Positions 30,046 to 38,608 of a stretch of 64,000 nt of DNA are shown piece after piece. A program made the translations under genes and the position numbers. The DNA is from a virus. The notes beneath the pieces are model-generated. The model saw nothing but the letters and a program-made list of their open reading frames with translations, made no database searches and was not told the origin of the DNA. Numbering within the stretch: position 1 is the first letter of the stretch; every line of letters begins with the position of its first letter. The stretch lies in the IMG/VR virus record IMGVR_UViG_3300032562_000004, positions 1-64,000 of that record; one strand, given 5' to 3'.

Positions 30046-30675
30046 TTAAATACCAGCGAAATATGTGCCAGAGTTACTTGTGTTACCGGACAATGTGTTA
30101 GCTGCAGTTGGATTAGCAAGAGCAACCAAAACTTCATTTTGAACACGACCAGCACGACCGCCAGTAAATGTTCTTGTACGAACCCAACCGGCATGTGGAA
30201 CAGAACCTATATTAAACTGGTTTGTACCATTGGCTACACCAGCATATACTGCATTGGCCAAACGAGTTGGAGTCACCAATACTGTATCATTGTTATATGT
30301 GGTATCATAAGTTTTGTTTGTATTGTAGGTGATAGCGGTATCGAATGTAGCAACTGCACCAGCGGGTGTAGTATTAAAGGAACCATTTGTCAATACAACG
30401 TTGTTACCACTAACAGAAGCAACTTGTGTGTTAGAAGCAAAGAATCCTGGATATCCGTTACCTGCTGTTCCAGTAACAAAATACACATATTGTCCTGCTG
30501 TAATACCTACGTTGGCAGCACTATTTGGTCCACCATCATAAACTGTTAAAGTAATAACGGTATTACCAATAGCAGTGGTATTGGCAGTAGTTGCGGTTAC
30601 GGTTTGTCTTACTTCACGCTCACGATCCCATTTAGGTTTCTGATTGTGATTATCTGTATTTCCCCATGTTGGCAT
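30046..30675 (-). CDS. Probable virion protein, 209 aa
   Basis: MPTWGNTDNHNQKPKWDRER followed by Thr/Gly/Asn/Ala-rich beta sequence is the pattern of a structural protein in aquatic T4-like phages. It sits between a late promoter (30710-30718) and a strong terminator, as expected for an abundant late product. No enzymatic motif. Confidence 0.65.
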   Translation of the reverse strand: MPTWGNTDNHNQKPKWDREREVRQTVTATTANTTAIGNTVITLTVYDGGPNSAANVGITAGQYVYFVTGTAGNGYPGFFASNTQVASVSGNNVVLTNGSFNTTPAGAVATFDTAITYNTNKTYDTTYNNDTVLVTPTRLANAVYAGVANGTNQFNIGSVPHAGWVRTRTFTGGRAGRVQNEVLVALANPTAANTLSGNTSNSGTYFAGI

Positions 30676-30709
30676 TATTTTCTCCTTGATGAGCCTTTGG
30701 TTATAGTAC

Positions 30710-30718
30710 TATTTATCT
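30710..30718 (-). promoter_or_regulatory. Late promoter-like AGATAAATA
   Basis: AGATAAATA (minus strand) about 35 bp before ATG 30675 matches the T4 late -10 type (TATAAATA) and is identical to the element before the gene at 44795-45499. Confidence 0.5.
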
Positions 30719-32145
30719 TATTTGTTTTCTACTTTTTTGTTGACCGTACCATCATCTTTTTTGTTGCCATTCAAATCTGGTCTTGATTTCATTTGTGGAT
30801 CAATCTCCACGGTATCACGCTTCTCACCAGTCATAGTAGTTCCACCAGACATTACTGCTCTGGCTTTTGGTTCACCATCAGGTAAAGCATTTGGATCTTC
30901 TTTACTTAGTTTTGGATTTTTTCCATTAGGTTTACCAGGAGATGTTTGATTCTTATCATCCTTTTCGTGGTCATACATTTCTTCTTTGACTGGTTTACAT
31001 ACAGATTTTATTGTCTTTAATGTTTTTGACATACCACGTTTTCTTGGTAGAATATCATGGGTATCATCTGTATTATTGGCACCATCAAAACAAGACTGTG
31101 TGGCTGCCTGTGGGTCACCAAAGTTATCTTCGGATACCGGTTTCATACCGACTTTACGTTGCAAGTAACCTTTGAGTCCTTTAACACGCTTCTTAGCAAT
31201 TTCATCAGATTTCTTATGTAGGTCGGCAAAACCCTTGGACATATGTTTACCATGTTCAGCAGCATCACGGTTTGCCTGAGCATTTTTAAGACTGGCTGTA
31301 GATTTATCTTTATAAGAAGCTAGTGTAGATTTTGAGATTTCATCAATCTGTTCAACTTCTTCTTTGGCTAATTGTTTCTTTTTTAACTCAATTTGACCCA
31401 TATGTTGAATTGGTTTTTTCTGTTTTGGCATACGTTTAGACCAATCGTATTTTGCAGCTTTCTTGGCCAATTCATTTTCTTCTTTGTTCAAATGTTTCTG
31501 TAAACGGTCAATAGCGGAAGTCATGCCTTCACCAGTCTTAGATTGTTTCTTTTGAATCTCATCATGTTTCTTGGCACGTTCTGCTGCATCTTGACGGAAC
31601 TTATCTAAAGCAATAGGTTTCTTAACCTCTTCAGGAAAGATTTCTCGGTTTTTGGCTTTGTCGTGAGCAATTTTACTCTGTCTAACATGAGTTGGTGTAG
31701 TACCAGGCATTGGAGTTTTACTCAATGTTTTACTAACAGTTTGTTCTGGTTTTGCATCTTCTTGTATATGATGCTGTTTCCAAATCAAAAATTGCTTAGA
31801 TTTGGAATGAGAAATCTTAACATCTTTAGTAGCAAACTTAGGATTGATGCCATGTGCTGACAGATAACGATCCAAAAGAGCATCTTCACTTACATATTCA
31901 ACTTCCTCAAACTTGTGATCCATGCGCCATTTCTTGAATGTGTTGGATTTAGCATGAGAAATTTTTGTAGCTTTAGATACAAAGTTAGGATTGATACCTT
32001 TGGCTTTTAAATATTGAGATAAAGAACCATCTTCAGCAACTTGATTTGTGGCTGAATACTGACCTAACTGGCCAGGGTTTACATAATTTGTGCCTCTGGC
32101 CGGTTCAGGATTCTGTTTAACTACATCCTTTAATTTCTTTGCCAT
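30718..32145 (-). CDS. Lys-rich prohead/virion-associated protein with internal repeat, 475 aa
   Basis: Two copies of a roughly 35-residue unit are visible: 'YLKAKGINPNFVSKATKISH' and 'YLSAHGINPKFATKDVKISH', each followed by 'xKSxxFxxWxxxH'. The rest is highly charged and helical, with 'LKGYLQRKVGMKPVSEDNFG'. Charged, repetitive proteins in this position in T4-like phages are prohead core or internal proteins. No enzymatic motif. Confidence 0.55.
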   Translation of the reverse strand: MAKKLKDVVKQNPEPARGTNYVNPGQLGQYSATNQVAEDGSLSQYLKAKGINPNFVSKATKISHAKSNTFKKWRMDHKFEEVEYVSEDALLDRYLSAHGINPKFATKDVKISHSKSKQFLIWKQHHIQEDAKPEQTVSKTLSKTPMPGTTPTHVRQSKIAHDKAKNREIFPEEVKKPIALDKFRQDAAERAKKHDEIQKKQSKTGEGMTSAIDRLQKHLNKEENELAKKAAKYDWSKRMPKQKKPIQHMGQIELKKKQLAKEEVEQIDEISKSTLASYKDKSTASLKNAQANRDAAEHGKHMSKGFADLHKKSDEIAKKRVKGLKGYLQRKVGMKPVSEDNFGDPQAATQSCFDGANNTDDTHDILPRKRGMSKTLKTIKSVCKPVKEEMYDHEKDDKNQTSPGKPNGKNPKLSKEDPNALPDGEPKARAVMSGGTTMTGEKRDTVEIDPQMKSRPDLNGNKKDDGTVNKKVENK

Positions 32146-32154
32146 ATTATTCTC

Positions 32155-33537
32155 TTAGTTAGAAATTTTGCCCATCATGGTTTCATTCTTCAACTTTTTG
32201 AAAGCGGAACGAGCCAAATCTTTAGCACGGGACATTGGTGTATGTTTAGCACCAGATTTGTCTGTTACAGTAGCAGGAGATTTCTTCCATGGTGTTTCTT
32301 TATGCCATGAACGCTCGTCAGCTTCTTCATTCTTTTTACCATAATAAGCACCTAAAGCCATTTTCTTACGTTCAGCTTTAGATTTACCAGCAAACTTAGG
32401 ATTTTTAGAATGTATGAAATCATGAATCCAATCACCAGCATCAGCATCTTTAGAAAGAACTTCGTTAATCATTGCATCAAGTTCAACATCAGTTGCTGAT
32501 TCCATTTTAAGATTTGGAAGATTAACATGGGGTTCTTTTGCTTTGATAGACTTACGAGCAGTAGTTTCTTCAGCATCTTTTACGGCAGGAGCTTTCATCT
32601 CACCATCAGTTTTCAACTGTAATTTATAAGATTTAAATTCATTTGCATTTCCACCTTTTACACGACCACGAATCATATCTGTGGTAACTTCATTTGGTTG
32701 TGCTGCTGGTGTAGTAACTTCTGATTCAGATAATTCAACTCCTTCTTTTAATGTGGACAAATGTTTATCCAAACTAGAAAAATTACTTGTGCTATCACCA
32801 TGAGCCTTAGATGATTTTGAACCTGCAGGATAGTGGTGCCATTCACCATAACGGTTAATAGAAACTTCACCTTTGGTTGGATGTTTCATTCCTGCACCAT
32901 AAGTGGTTCTTTTAAATTCCATACCATGATTTTTAGCAATAGTATCAAGGTTATCTTCATTCAATTCGACTTCTTCATTGCGTGCTTTAGCAAGATTCTC
33001 TGGATGTGAAATTGTATCTTTCTTAGGACCTTTAACATCAGTCATGGTCAAAGGTTTTTCACCTTTTGCTTTACGGAGAAAAGCAGGAACATCGGACTTA
33101 CGAACTTCTTCACCCATGTTATTGTCGGTGAAAGTCTCTTGTGGACCACTACCCTTGTTTTCTTTAATCTTTGCTTTTGCTTTTTCTTTCCACTTATGTG
33201 CCAAAGTCATTTCTTCTGCATGGTGCATACTTTTCTCATGACCTTTTACTTCTTTTTTAGCAATATTCTTTGCTTCAGGTTCAGTAACACATGAACCATC
33301 TTCTTCCTTCATTTCTTTAGCTTTAGGACCTTTGAGTTTATCCACATCATGTGATGTTTGGTCTTTATGTGCCTTAGCAGAATTACCATAACGGTGACCA
33401 AGTACCTTTGTACCTGTAGGAGTAGCAATCTTGGTAGATTTCTTTTCAGGTTCTAACAATAATTTTTTATCTTCTTCAGCAATAACACTATTAACAGCAT
33501 CAATCATGGATTGGGTAATTTTACTTTTTGTGAACAT
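32155..33537 (-). CDS. Prohead core-type charged protein, 460 aa
   Basis: Lys/Glu/Ala-rich throughout. N-terminus MFTKSKITQSMIDAVNSVIA then E-E, with I-A-E as a possible prohead protease site. A compact module, 'MEFKRTTYGAGMKHPTKGEV' to 'INRYGEWHHYPAG', lies about residues 205-245. The 'AGDWIHDFIHSKNPKFAGKS' segment near residue 370 is common in marine T4-like prohead proteins. Confidence 0.55.
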   Translation of the reverse strand: MFTKSKITQSMIDAVNSVIAEEDKKLLLEPEKKSTKIATPTGTKVLGHRYGNSAKAHKDQTSHDVDKLKGPKAKEMKEEDGSCVTEPEAKNIAKKEVKGHEKSMHHAEEMTLAHKWKEKAKAKIKENKGSGPQETFTDNNMGEEVRKSDVPAFLRKAKGEKPLTMTDVKGPKKDTISHPENLAKARNEEVELNEDNLDTIAKNHGMEFKRTTYGAGMKHPTKGEVSINRYGEWHHYPAGSKSSKAHGDSTSNFSSLDKHLSTLKEGVELSESEVTTPAAQPNEVTTDMIRGRVKGGNANEFKSYKLQLKTDGEMKAPAVKDAEETTARKSIKAKEPHVNLPNLKMESATDVELDAMINEVLSKDADAGDWIHDFIHSKNPKFAGKSKAERKKMALGAYYGKKNEEADERSWHKETPWKKSPATVTDKSGAKHTPMSRAKDLARSAFKKLKNETMMGKISN

Positions 33538-33549
33538 TTTTAGTCTCCG

Positions 33550-35442
33550 TTATTTGTTCTTTTTCTTCTTTTTAACTATTTCAATACCAATATTTCTGTT
33601 GGGGTCTTTATAGGTATCCATGCCCTCTTTGTTGTCGGCACCACCTAGTGTACCACCTAGACCGGATTCAACATCATTTTGAAAGCCGTTATATTCTTTA
33701 ATGGTCTTTCTAAATTTCTTAAATTCTTTCTTTGGAGCAGTATAAGCACTATCTCCTAATGGATTTGGTGTGATACCTGCCGGCATTGCTGTGCTAGCAG
33801 GATTTGCGTTACTATATTCTTCACCTTCACTATATGTCTGATTGCCTAATCCAGCACCGCCAGTTAAACCACTACCGTTTGTTCTTGTATTCCAAGTATT
33901 GCCTAGGCCGTCAGGACGACCAAGAGCTGATTCTTTACCAGACTTGTCGATACCACGTTTCTTTAGTTTGATTTTGTCTTTGTCTTGCTGGAAGTTGCTT
34001 TCTTTGGCTTTGTTGTAGACTTTCGTGATTGGCTGGCTTTCTTCGTAGGCTGCGTGCCACGCACCGCCGGAGTGGCCTTTGTTGAAGTTGTCTTTTCTGG
34101 CGCCCGTGTTGCCTTTAACTTGGTCTTGTCCAGGGGGAACAATGGATCCTTGGTTGTCGGGTTTGATGTCGGCTGGACCTTTTGCTCTTGGACTGGAGTA
34201 ATTGGTTTTAACTTTAAGAAATCGATTATTCGTTTTAACATTATTTTCTTCCTCAATTTTAAATTTACGATTCAGCCAATCTTCAGCCGTTTCGTTTACG
34301 GTATTTGAATCAAGAAAAACTTTAGTGTTTTCATATACTTCATGAATATCATATTCTTTAGTACGGATATCACCCGTATTATCGAAAACAATAAAATTTT
34401 TAAATGATTCGGTGAAATATTTAGTATTTCTCTGTGATTTAGACCATTTGTCCTGTCTGACGGATTCTACCATCATTCTGGACAACAGAGAATTACGCTC
34501 TTTACTTACTTCATCGGTGGTATTCACAAAAATCATCATAGTATCATATCCAAGACTTTCCAATTCTTCTTTGATATGTGAAATTCTATCTTTATCATCA
34601 GCTGGACCATTAATAATCAATGGACCACGGTTACGAATAGCTTCTCTACGGAAATCATTGGTTTTTTCAGATAGTTTTTGTTTATCACCCAAATACTCTT
34701 GTGCTTGAATAAAGTTTAATTCTACAATCTTGGATTCAGCAATAGCTTCACGAATAATAATATCTTTACCTGAACCTGGACCACCAGTTACAAAGATTGC
34801 TTTGAATTGCCCGTGGTTATATGATTCGTGTAATCCCATACCTTTGCGAGTATCATTCATCAACTCTTTAGCGTGTGTATCGGATACATGAGCAGGAACA
34901 CCTTTACGAAACTCATCAAAGTTTTTATTCTTTGCGTGTTCTCTCATCTTGGTGCCAGATACACCTTCGGATCCCTCAGCATCAGGATCACGGTGGCCAG
35001 CGGAATGTACTGTTATCTTTTTAAAATGATAAGGTACTTTACCTTCTTTATTGGGTTTACCGTTATATTTGTTTAATGAATCTTTAAATTCTTTGACACG
35101 GTCCAAACCAACAACAACATGAAGGTGAGTTACACCTTGTTTATGTAACTTTTCAGCGTGACTAAAAATGGAAGGATGTTCTTTTGAAGATTTCTCGATA
35201 TTAGTATCCGGAGAATACCGCTTCAGAGCTTTAACCTTCTGTGCGCCGGATAAAGGATTCTTCTTAGCATCTTGTGTATGAGATACAATAACATGATGTG
35301 AACCACCAACATCCTTAGCAATTTCTTTAACCTTATCGATTACTTTTAAATGTCCTGTGGTTGGAGGATTCATCCGACCATAAGTCATCACGGCATGTTT
35401 ACCTGTATCTTTTTCTTCAGATAATTCTAAGAATGATTTCAT
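33550..35442 (-). CDS. Nucleotidyltransferase-kinase fusion with capsid-targeting-like N-terminus, 630 aa
   Basis: MKSFLELSEEKDTGKH may be a capsid targeting sequence. Residues about 18-190 form an HxGH-type nucleotidyltransferase: 'MTYGRMNPPTTGHLKVIDKV' (T-T-G-H) and 'GVSGTKMREHAK' (S-G-T-K-M-R, the ISSTxxR-like motif). From about residue 210, 'IFVTGGPGSGKDIIIREA' is a Walker A motif of an adenylate-kinase-like P-loop kinase. The last 250 residues are disordered and basic. NadR-like fusions (nucleotidyltransferase plus kinase) act in NAD metabolism, but the substrate here is unknown. Confidence 0.7.
   Translation of the reverse strand: MKSFLELSEEKDTGKHAVMTYGRMNPPTTGHLKVIDKVKEIAKDVGGSHHVIVSHTQDAKKNPLSGAQKVKALKRYSPDTNIEKSSKEHPSIFSHAEKLHKQGVTHLHVVVGLDRVKEFKDSLNKYNGKPNKEGKVPYHFKKITVHSAGHRDPDAEGSEGVSGTKMREHAKNKNFDEFRKGVPAHVSDTHAKELMNDTRKGMGLHESYNHGQFKAIFVTGGPGSGKDIIIREAIAESKIVELNFIQAQEYLGDKQKLSEKTNDFRREAIRNRGPLIINGPADDKDRISHIKEELESLGYDTMMIFVNTTDEVSKERNSLLSRMMVESVRQDKWSKSQRNTKYFTESFKNFIVFDNTGDIRTKEYDIHEVYENTKVFLDSNTVNETAEDWLNRKFKIEEENNVKTNNRFLKVKTNYSSPRAKGPADIKPDNQGSIVPPGQDQVKGNTGARKDNFNKGHSGGAWHAAYEESQPITKVYNKAKESNFQQDKDKIKLKKRGIDKSGKESALGRPDGLGNTWNTRTNGSGLTGGAGLGNQTYSEGEEYSNANPASTAMPAGITPNPLGDSAYTAPKKEFKKFRKTIKEYNGFQNDVESGLGGTLGGADNKEGMDTYKDPNRNIGIEIVKKKKKNK
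33963..34241 (-). CDS. Possible overprinted basic protein, 92 aa, inside the 630-aa gene
   Basis: A second frame opens at ATG 34241 behind GAGGAAG (8 bp spacing) within the disordered linker of the nucleotidyltransferase-kinase gene. It encodes MLKRIIDFLKLKPITPVQEQ and then a Lys/Thr/Pro/Ser-rich basic tail ('TKKASQSRKSTTKPKKATSS'), like an H1-type DNA-binding tail. This stretch is richer in G+C than its surroundings. Chance is not excluded. Confidence 0.35.
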   Translation of the reverse strand: MLKRIIDFLKLKPITPVQEQKVQPTSNPTTKDPLFPLDKTKLKATRAPEKTTSTKATPAVRGTQPTKKASQSRKSTTKPKKATSSKTKTKSN

Positions 35443-36563
35443 GCAGGTTTATGTTCCATATGTTCTGATTTATCGGTATAATGTATATCTTTATGATCTT
35501 CACTTGGAAGTGTTACCGTTCCTTTGGGAGATTTATTTGCCGGACGGCCACCAGCAGAAATTGATATTCTAGCAACCGCCATTTTCTTTTTTGTTACTTT
35601 ATGGTGTCCATGTATAGTAACAGAATTTCCTTTAGCTGTAGGATCCACATGTAAATTTTCAAAATGATGTAAATATTCAGCAACATGGCCATGAGCATCA
35701 TATGTGTGATGGCCACGTTCCTGGCCTGCTTTAGAATGACTTTTTGGATAAGTTATTTGTCTAGAAACGATATGTTTCAAATGTGTTTCTGGAGATACAG
35801 CATCCGATACGGTTTTGTGTAATTCATTATGTGATTTTTGTGAAAGACCATGTCTTATATCATGAGCAATACTAGTATTCATTTCAAAAGAAGATTTTTT
35901 AATATTGGATGCTTTTTCTTGATCTTCTTTATTTGAAGAATCTCTTAATGCTTTATATTTGTCATGTGAATCTTCATGCAAATTTGTCTTTATTGTTTCT
36001 CCGTGTTTTTCTGTGTGGTGACTCAAACTTTTACCACTCATTTTACTTAACGAATCTAAACCCAAGTTTGAATAATTTACACTACCACTACCCGTTTTAA
36101 CAGAAATTGCTACTTTATTTTCATTTCTATTTTTTCTTTTATGTGATTTGCTTGTTGTAACAATTAAATCAGCTTTTGAATTTTTATCAGCTACACCGGT
36201 CTCACTTTGATGGTCTGATGGTTGTGAGGTCCATACAGTTTTTTTAACTTTACCGTGGCCATGTTTCTCTAAATGAGATTCTATATTTTTAGCGGCTCTG
36301 GCAGCATTTTTTTGAGAAGTTTTGTGTCCTTCAGCCTTCTCATAATTTTCTCCATGAGCTTTCTTTGAAAGCTTATCATGTGTTTGTTCTGGAGTTTTAC
36401 CTTCAGCACGATAACTCTCCATATGTTTTCCACCATTAAGATGTTGGCCAACTTGTAATTCTCTTAATTTTCCTACTGTGTCGGCACCTTCACCCGTGGA
36501 AGCTTCTAATAATAATTCTTCTTCTAGATATTCTTCATTTAGCCAAGTTTTAAATCTTTTCAT
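35439..36563 (-). CDS. His/Lys-rich protein with possible nuclease core, 374 aa
   Basis: N-terminus MKRFKTWLNEEYLEEELLLE fits a capsid targeting sequence with L-x-E sites. In the middle, 'SKADLIVTTSKSHK' followed by 'NKVAISVKTGSGSVNYSNLG' looks like the D...(E/S)-x-K strands of a PD-(D/E)xK-type nuclease fold, although the acidic residue is S here. The C-terminal 'VAEYLHHFENLHVD' and a basic tail follow. His is very frequent. Couples to its neighbours by 4-bp overlaps. Confidence 0.45.
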   Translation of the reverse strand: MKRFKTWLNEEYLEEELLLEASTGEGADTVGKLRELQVGQHLNGGKHMESYRAEGKTPEQTHDKLSKKAHGENYEKAEGHKTSQKNAARAAKNIESHLEKHGHGKVKKTVWTSQPSDHQSETGVADKNSKADLIVTTSKSHKRKNRNENKVAISVKTGSGSVNYSNLGLDSLSKMSGKSLSHHTEKHGETIKTNLHEDSHDKYKALRDSSNKEDQEKASNIKKSSFEMNTSIAHDIRHGLSQKSHNELHKTVSDAVSPETHLKHIVSRQITYPKSHSKAGQERGHHTYDAHGHVAEYLHHFENLHVDPTAKGNSVTIHGHHKVTKKKMAVARISISAGGRPANKSPKGTVTLPSEDHKDIHYTDKSEHMEHKPA

Positions 36564-37765
36564 TTTCTTACCTTTAACAAATTTTGTTTAGCAAATTCAG
36601 CACGATTAACCAATTTAGTAGGTTCTTCTTTACCACCTTCTGGTTTATGGTTTACCACAAAACCTTCAGGTTTGGATTTCTTACCATCAATGTGATGTTG
36701 ATAGTGTCCTTCGTGTGTTTCTAAAGACTTCACCAAAGTATTTTTGGCTTGGTGTAAATGATGGTGCATTGAGAATAGGTTACCATAGTGTTCTTTGTGT
36801 TTTTCAACATGAGCAATTTGGTGTTTACCTTCGTTACGTTTTTCTTCTTTACTTTTATCTGTTTTGACCTTGGCAGCCATCTTTTCATGTTCACCGTGTA
36901 AATGTTCTTTAAAACCTTTAACACTTGGAACTTCATCGTGTCTTACTGTCTTGTTTATGTATGTGGCAAGGTGGCCATGTTCTCCACTATGTTTTGGATG
37001 AACGGCATTATACATCTTATGACCATGAGTATCATGAATATCTTTAGCGGCATTCATGTGTTTATGGAACTCTTTTTCACGTTCAGCAGTATGTTTTACC
37101 TTGCTGGTATCGTGTTCAGCGCCATGAATATGGACATCTGGATGTTCTTTGAATTTACTTACATCAACATGGGGTGAAGCGTGTTTCATTTCATGGTCGT
37201 ATTCGTGGTGTACTACCACACCAACTTTAGACTTTTTAATCTTTTCTGCTTCTTTACCTTTGGCAGTATAGGTAATAGTGTTTGGAGTAAAAGAAACATC
37301 ACCTTTAGCCTCAACGATATAACTTTCGTGTAGGTGTTTGGTATCAGCATGGTGCATTAAGTCACCTTGAAATACGCCATGTTTAGGTGTTACTTTAGGT
37401 AGATGTTTGAGTGCGTGTTTAAGTGTGTGTGCTAGACCTGGAGCGTGGCCATGATTTCTATCGATGTCCGCTTCAGTATGATTGATTTTTGGATTCTTAT
37501 TGAAGGCAGATTTGGTTGCCACAAAGAATTTACCATTCTTAGGATGATGACCAAAAACAATCGATGGTGAACCGTCATATTTCATGGTCAGATTTGTATT
37601 TTTATGACCACCAGTCATATGTGCATGAGCTTTCATCAAAGCTGCATGAGCATGTTCAAAACCTTCGTGACCATGCATCAACGGTCTATCTTCAGCATGA
37701 TGAATATGTTTCAACTCCGAACTCTGTTCGGCCTCTTCTTTTAAGAATGATTTAAATGATAACAT
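36560..37765 (-). CDS. Histidine-rich ligase-like nucleotidyltransferase, 401 aa
   Basis: ATG 37765 (MLSFKSFLKEEAEQ) follows AGAAAG and a TATAAATA late promoter; the longer TTG-type frame is rejected. 'LTMKYDGSPSIVFGHH' at K62-Y-D-G65 is motif I (KxDG) of ATP-dependent DNA/RNA ligases and capping enzymes; 'GVFQGDLMHHAD' could be mot. III, 'KPEGFVVNHKPEG' near residue 365 motif IV (E-G-x-V), and 'TKLVNRAEF' motif V. More than one residue in ten is His, which is unusual. The N-terminus resembles a T4 capsid targeting sequence. Substrate (RNA, DNA or protein) unknown. Confidence 0.55.
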   Translation of the reverse strand: MLSFKSFLKEEAEQSSELKHIHHAEDRPLMHGHEGFEHAHAALMKAHAHMTGGHKNTNLTMKYDGSPSIVFGHHPKNGKFFVATKSAFNKNPKINHTEADIDRNHGHAPGLAHTLKHALKHLPKVTPKHGVFQGDLMHHADTKHLHESYIVEAKGDVSFTPNTITYTAKGKEAEKIKKSKVGVVVHHEYDHEMKHASPHVDVSKFKEHPDVHIHGAEHDTSKVKHTAEREKEFHKHMNAAKDIHDTHGHKMYNAVHPKHSGEHGHLATYINKTVRHDEVPSVKGFKEHLHGEHEKMAAKVKTDKSKEEKRNEGKHQIAHVEKHKEHYGNLFSMHHHLHQAKNTLVKSLETHEGHYQHHIDGKKSKPEGFVVNHKPEGGKEEPTKLVNRAEFAKQNLLKVRK

Positions 37766-37810
37766 GAATTTCTTTCTAGACTTGCAACACACTTTGGTTG
37801 CCGGACACCT

Positions 37811-37818
37811 TATTTATA
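37811..37818 (-). promoter_or_regulatory. Late promoter TATAAATA
   Basis: Minus-strand TATAAATA, a perfect match to the T4 late -10 consensus, 45 bp before ATG 37765. It would start the late operon running down to the terminator at 30005-30036. Confidence 0.7.
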
Positions 37819-37888
37819 CAACTTTTAAGTTAATATGGTGAAACTGTGGAAAGATTGGCTTAGATACATAGTGCCAAAATTGTTGGAT

Positions 37889-38608
37889 TTAAAACTTGGT
37901 TCCTTCAAAATCCATCCAATAAGTGGCCATTTTACCTTTACCTTCAAGTAAGTAAAAAGGTAGAGTATGGATTAAACCCCGACTGGAGTTATAGTATATC
38001 AGGTCTTTAGGTCCACGGTCAAGCGAAAATGCAAAATGTGTTGTTCCTGTATCACCCCCGATAAAGATTTCGGCAGTCTGGATATGGTTGATATTTTCCA
38101 TGAAGCCAAAACTATATTTGAAATGTATTGGAATCAATTCTTCATGGCCAAATGGATATTTACCAACACAGATAAGTTTTTCGTAATCATCATATTCTGG
38201 CGCACTATACTTATTACAAATGGTTTCAAGTAATTTTGGTGGCCAATTTCTGTAGGTATTATAAGGCGCATCAAACAATGGAAAAATAACAATCTTCTTT
38301 TCCATTTCTAATTTGTTTGGAACTGTTACTAAATCTCCAGAGATATCTCTAAAGTCCCAAACATTCACTCTACGCCATGGCAGAGTTTCTTGTCCTTCGA
38401 AATCAGAAAAGTAATTAGTTACCAATAAAAGAAATGTATAAAATTCCTGTACATATTTCTCAGAACTTATTGCTTCCGGCTTTAAATGAAATCGAATCTG
38501 TGGATTATTATTAGTTTTTCTAATATGTTCCAATACATTACAGACACCAAGTAAATCACCATTGCGTAATGGTCCACCAAAAGTACCAGGTTCAATATTA
38601 ATAATCAA
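37889..38608 (-). CDS. GT9/heptosyltransferase-like protein, 239 aa
   Basis: Start is TTG 38608, 7 bp behind GGAGG and overlapping the upstream stop (TTGA). 'EIFIGGDTGTTHFAFSLD' matches the donor-binding D-x-G-x-x-H motif of heptosyltransferase-type (GT-B) enzymes, and 'IVIFPLFDAPYNTYRNWP' the usual strand with W-P. With the next gene it may form a two-part sugar transferase. Confidence 0.6.
   Translation of the reverse strand: MIINIEPGTFGGPLRNGDLLGVCNVLEHIRKTNNNPQIRFHLKPEAISSEKYVQEFYTFLLLVTNYFSDFEGQETLPWRRVNVWDFRDISGDLVTVPNKLEMEKKIVIFPLFDAPYNTYRNWPPKLLETICNKYSAPEYDDYEKLICVGKYPFGHEELIPIHFKYSFGFMENINHIQTAEIFIGGDTGTTHFAFSLDRGPKDLIYYNSSRGLIHTLPFYLLEGKGKMATYWMDFEGTKF

Noticed and set aside
37792-37812. 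GCAAC-8-GTTGC hairpin as another copy of the promoter palindrome
   Set aside because: The arms are in the reverse order (CAAC first), and the nearest promoter is of the late TATAAATA type without a -35 box.
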